A model generated the notes under the pieces. It had not been told where the DNA came from, searched no databases, and saw only the letters and a list, made by a program, of their open reading frames with translations. This document shows, one piece after another, positions 61,816-64,000 of a DNA stretch of 64,000 nt. Position 1 is the first letter of the stretch. The number at the start of each line of letters is the position of its first letter. The stretch covers positions 92,971 through 156,970 of the forward strand of contig JBGSNQ010000022.1 in the NCBI GenBank assembly GCA_041739525.1. Direction: 5' to 3'. The translations under genes and the position numbers were made by a program. The stretch is from DATJGR01 sp041739525. GTDB lineage: Bacteria; Pseudomonadota; Gammaproteobacteria; Pseudomonadales; Azotimanducaceae.

Positions 61816-62259
61816 TCAACCCTTCCTGGCCTCGAGCTTTGCCGCAATGAAATCGTCGTGCGAGACGTACAACAGATCTGCTATGCGGCGTATGGTGTAT
61901 TCCTCGTGAACGTCGATGCTCGAATCGGAGCCGGCAAGACGCCACAACAACAGAATCAGTTGCCGCTTCTCTTCCATCGATAGTGCATCGTTCACAGCCC
62001 GCGTGAACGGATACATCGAGATCGCAGTGTCGTGTTCTGACTTCGCTCGATCGACGAGCGCCTGCACCTGCTCGTCGGTGAGCTTGAACATCGCCTGCAC
62101 CGCATCGCGTGTAGTCTCGACTTCGGCTTCAGTGATGTTCTGATCGGCCCAGGCGACCTCCAACAGCAGCATCGCCGCGGCCATTGGCGCCGTGTCCGCG
62201 TCGCCATCCGAAGATACCGAAGGGAACTGTTGCAGCAGCGTTTTCAGTCGTTCGAACAT
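61816..62259 (-). CDS. TerB-like protein
   Basis: A 147-residue helical protein of the TerB-like (co-chaperone DjlA/TerB fold) family: AAAMLLLEVAWADQNITEAEVE, AMFKLTDEQVQALVDRAK, LILLLWRLAGSDSSIDVHEE. Acidic residues in ADQNITEAE and DSSIDVHEE could bind metal. TerB proteins are linked to tellurite or stress responses; no ter cluster is present here. The ATG at 62259 lies in the last codons of dusA (16-bp overlap). Confidence 0.82.
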   Translation of the reverse strand: MFERLKTLLQQFPSVSSDGDADTAPMAAAMLLLEVAWADQNITEAEVETTRDAVQAMFKLTDEQVQALVDRAKSEHDTAISMYPFTRAVNDALSMEEKRQLILLLWRLAGSDSSIDVHEEYTIRRIADLLYVSHDDFIAAKLEARKG

Positions 62260-63275
62260 GCGGAAGATAGCTCCTCGATACCGATTTCGTTGACGAACGA
62301 CGCGGCTTCGATCAGCACGTCGATGCCGGCGCAAGCGCGATGCGAGTGCTCCGACAAATGGCGTCGATAGCGCCGCGCTCCCGGTAGACCATTGAACAAT
62401 CCATGCAGATGCCGCGCAACGTCGTGTAAGCGCGTGCCTCGCTCGAGTTCCGACCGAACGTAGGGAAACAGCCGCTCGAGTGCTTCGTTGCGACGCATCG
62501 GCGGTGTGGTGCCGAACAACTCGGTGTTCAACGCGGTCAGAATCCACGGGTTGTGATACGCAGCGCGCCCCAGCATTGCGCCATCGACGCATTGCAGTTG
62601 AGCGCGTACGACATCCAGCGTCTCGATGCCTCCGTTGACCACCATCGTCAGCTCGGGGAAGTCGGCTTTGAGGCGACTGACGCGCGTCCAGTCGAGCGGC
62701 GGAATCGTGCGGTTCTGCGCGGGGCTCAGCCCGCTGAGAATTGCTTTGCGCGCATGCACGATGAACGTACTGCAGCCGACGCCGGCGACGGTGTCGATGA
62801 AGCGTGCGAGAAAGTCGTAGTCATCGTCTCCGTCCACACCGGTGCGACATTTCACCGTTACCGGAATGTCTACGGCTGCGCGCATCGCGGCGACGCACTC
62901 TGCGACAAGTTCGGGCTCGAGCATCAAACACGCGCCAATGCGCGCTTGTTGCACACGATCGGACGGACAGCCGACGTTGAGGTTCACTTCATCGAAGCCG
63001 GCATCGGCCGCCAGTGTTGCGCAGGCCGCAAGGCTCGCAGGATCAGCGCCGCCTAGTTGCAGCGCCACCGGATGCTGCTCCGGCGAATACGTGAGCAAGC
63101 GTTCCCGCGGACCGTGAAGCAACGCGCCGGTGCTGATCATCTCGGTGTACAAACGCGCGTGCGGTGCGAGCAGTCGATGGAAATGACGACAGTGGCGATC
63201 GGTCCACTCCATCATCGGGGCAACGCATAGTTTCCAGTCACTCTGCAAGCCAGCGTTTATGCGGGTCACGTGCAA
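62244..63275 (-). CDS. dusA: tRNA-dihydrouridine synthase, DusA type
   Basis: A 343-residue flavoenzyme that reduces uridine 20/20a in the D loop of tRNA. Features are CVAPMMEWTDRHCRHFHRLL, LQLGGADPASLAACATLA, NLNVGCPSDRVQQARIGACL with catalytic C103, RTGVDGDDDYDFLARF and ELTMVVNGGIETL. The TTG at 63275 or the GTG at 63269 could be the start; AGGTGAG precedes both. The MMEWTD motif is typical of DusA rather than DusB or DusC. Confidence 0.92.
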   Translation of the reverse strand: MHVTRINAGLQSDWKLCVAPMMEWTDRHCRHFHRLLAPHARLYTEMISTGALLHGPRERLLTYSPEQHPVALQLGGADPASLAACATLAADAGFDEVNLNVGCPSDRVQQARIGACLMLEPELVAECVAAMRAAVDIPVTVKCRTGVDGDDDYDFLARFIDTVAGVGCSTFIVHARKAILSGLSPAQNRTIPPLDWTRVSRLKADFPELTMVVNGGIETLDVVRAQLQCVDGAMLGRAAYHNPWILTALNTELFGTTPPMRRNEALERLFPYVRSELERGTRLHDVARHLHGLFNGLPGARRYRRHLSEHSHRACAGIDVLIEAASFVNEIGIEELSSACSND

Positions 63276-63481
63276 CTCACCTGCATTTTAGCTGGACTCT
63301 GCGCCAATCGTTGCAAGTACCCCAAGATGCGGTGCGAGGTCGTGCACGCGGTAAACATACCCCGAGTTGGCGTCACCCAAACGCGTGGGGTACCGAGAGC
63401 TGGGGTATTTCATCGAGAGAAGACCGGGCAAGCGGGACATCAAGCATCGCGACGAAGTGATCATCAAGAACGAGGCGCAGA
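63276..63481. other. Intergenic region right of dusA
   Basis: No gene could be supported in these 206 bp. Several long frames here overlap on both strands, but none has a ribosome site and recognisable domain. It should hold the dusA promoter. Confidence 0.4.
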
Positions 63482-63745
63482 TTGTATACCGTGACTCGAA
63501 GTCCTTCCCGGGTCGACGTGAGCCGTACGCATGGGGTGTGCGATGTGCGCATTTGGCGCGCGATCCGGGCGCAGGGCGGCAGGCTCGTCGAACACCGCCG
63601 GGTCGTGGTTGGCCGCGAGCGGCATGGCACCTGCGCCACTTGCCGGTACCGCCTTCCGGTCGGCGCCGAGTTCGCTTTTCCCGAACCAACCGATCGCCAC
63701 AACCGAATTTTCTCGAAGTCATGCGCGAGCCACAGTTGTCCGTGA
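63482..63745 (+). CDS. Possible small Cys-containing protein
   Basis: A frame of 87 codons from TTG 63482, chosen because GAGG lies 6 nt upstream and codon third positions are GC-rich, unlike the competing frames in this interval. The product is basic and contains TCATCRYRLP and a C-terminal SKSCASHSC, so zinc binding is possible. No family recognised; low certainty. Confidence 0.35.
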   Translation: MYTVTRSPSRVDVSRTHGVCDVRIWRAIRAQGGRLVEHRRVVVGRERHGTCATCRYRLPVGAEFAFPEPTDRHNRIFSKSCASHSCP

Positions 63746-63767
63746 ACCCACAACGAGAGCAACAGAC

Positions 63768-63944
63768 ATGGTGGATGATCGAAAACGCAGACGGTCGGCG
63801 TTGACTCCGGTGAGCTACGTGATCAAACGCCGTGTGCGCGCGCTTCGTGACGCGCTGGGCCGTATGGTCAGCGGTTTTATCCCCGATCCCGCAGCGGTGC
63901 CCGTGCTCGTGCCGGTGTATGTCCGTCCGAGGCGACGCCGATGA
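63768..63944 (+). CDS. Small basic protein of unknown function
   Basis: A 58-residue protein rich in Arg, with VDDRKRRRSALTPVSYVIKR, then a helix ALRDALGRMVSGF and a Pro/Val-rich end (PVLVPVYVRPRRRR). Codon use fits the genome. Its stop overlaps the start of the next gene (ATGA), which supports it being real. Family unknown. Confidence 0.5.
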   Translation: MVDDRKRRRSALTPVSYVIKRRVRALRDALGRMVSGFIPDPAAVPVLVPVYVRPRRRR

Positions 63945-64000
63945 GCGGCCGCAACGTGCTGCGGGAAGCGCTCAGCGGTGGTCTTGGCGGGTCGCTTGCG
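63941..64000 (+). CDS. Partial coding sequence at right edge
   Basis: An ATG at 63941, overlapping the preceding stop, opens a frame that runs off the window. The visible residues are MSGRNVLREALSGGLGGSLA. Too short for identification. Confidence 0.4.
   Translation, partial: MSGRNVLREALSGGLGGSLA

Noticed and set aside
63367..63804. 145-codon plus-strand frame at the right edge
   Set aside because: Third-position composition is poorer than the overlapping 63482 frame, and it has no ribosome site or recognisable domain.

Overview
The window is GC-rich, gene-dense chromosomal DNA from a Gammaproteobacterium. The evidence is a type II secretion secretin, a gammaproteobacterial psp locus (divergent pspF / pspABC), the dnaX-ybaB-recR block, RNase D followed by YcgL and YcgN, HrpA, MlaA and a DusA-type dihydrouridine synthase. 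The exact order or genus cannot be fixed from the sequence; the mix of acyl-CoA, Rieske and flavin-dependent catabolic genes would suit a Nevskiales/Steroidobacterales-like environmental bacterium, but that is inference. No CRISPR array, rRNA, complete tRNA or intact insertion sequence was found.

Layout. 1-3.3 kb: 5' part of gspD (minus), then a CpxRA-like two-component pair. 3.4-9.4 kb: two tandem DUF4397-type lipoproteins, an inverted truncated third copy, a decayed IS3-family transposase remnant, and a CadC/ToxR-like membrane regulator whose end abuts that remnant. 9.9-21.7 kb: mixed small transcription units (a secreted calcium-repeat protein, EthD-like protein, BON lipoprotein, class A acid phosphatase, serine beta-lactamase-like hydrolase, QmcA/NfeD/histidine phosphatase operon, YfcG-like GST, 2OG-Fe(II) oxygenase). 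22.2-39.9 kb: an accessory catabolic region with cyclase, acyl-CoA ligase, enoyl-CoA hydratase/isomerase, desaturase, aminoglycoside-phosphotransferase-like kinase, D-aminoacylase-like amidohydrolase, MFS transporter, luciferase-like monooxygenase, alpha/beta hydrolase, SRPBCC protein, Rieske oxygenase, an orphan dimethylformamidase-like large subunit and an erythromycin-esterase-like protein coupled to a ClpX-zinc-finger/HTH protein. 40-44 kb: pheC overlapping pspF, divergent from pspABC plus a fourth small membrane coiled-coil gene. 44-53.6 kb: housekeeping DNA repair/RNA genes in a tightly overlapping chain, then VWA / MoxR / CoxE-like VWA genes. 53.6-64 kb: hrpA, mlaA, a SpoIIE-type phosphatase with a STAS partner, several small exported proteins, TerB-like protein and dusA, and small overlapping genes running off the right edge.

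How genes work together. The clearest functional modules are the envelope-stress genes (CpxRA-like pair, Psp system, MlaA, QmcA/NfeD), the replication/recombination chain from dnaX, and the catabolic region, whose genes together could activate, desaturate or isomerise, oxygenate and hydrolyse an acyl or amide-containing substrate. No clearly unprecedented system is proven here. The most interesting leads are the ClpX-zinc-finger/HTH plus erythromycin-esterase gene pair, the orphan dimethylformamidase-like large subunit beside a Rieske/SRPBCC pair, the degenerate receiver on the SpoIIE phosphatase with a STAS partner but no nearby kinase, and the extended Psp locus.
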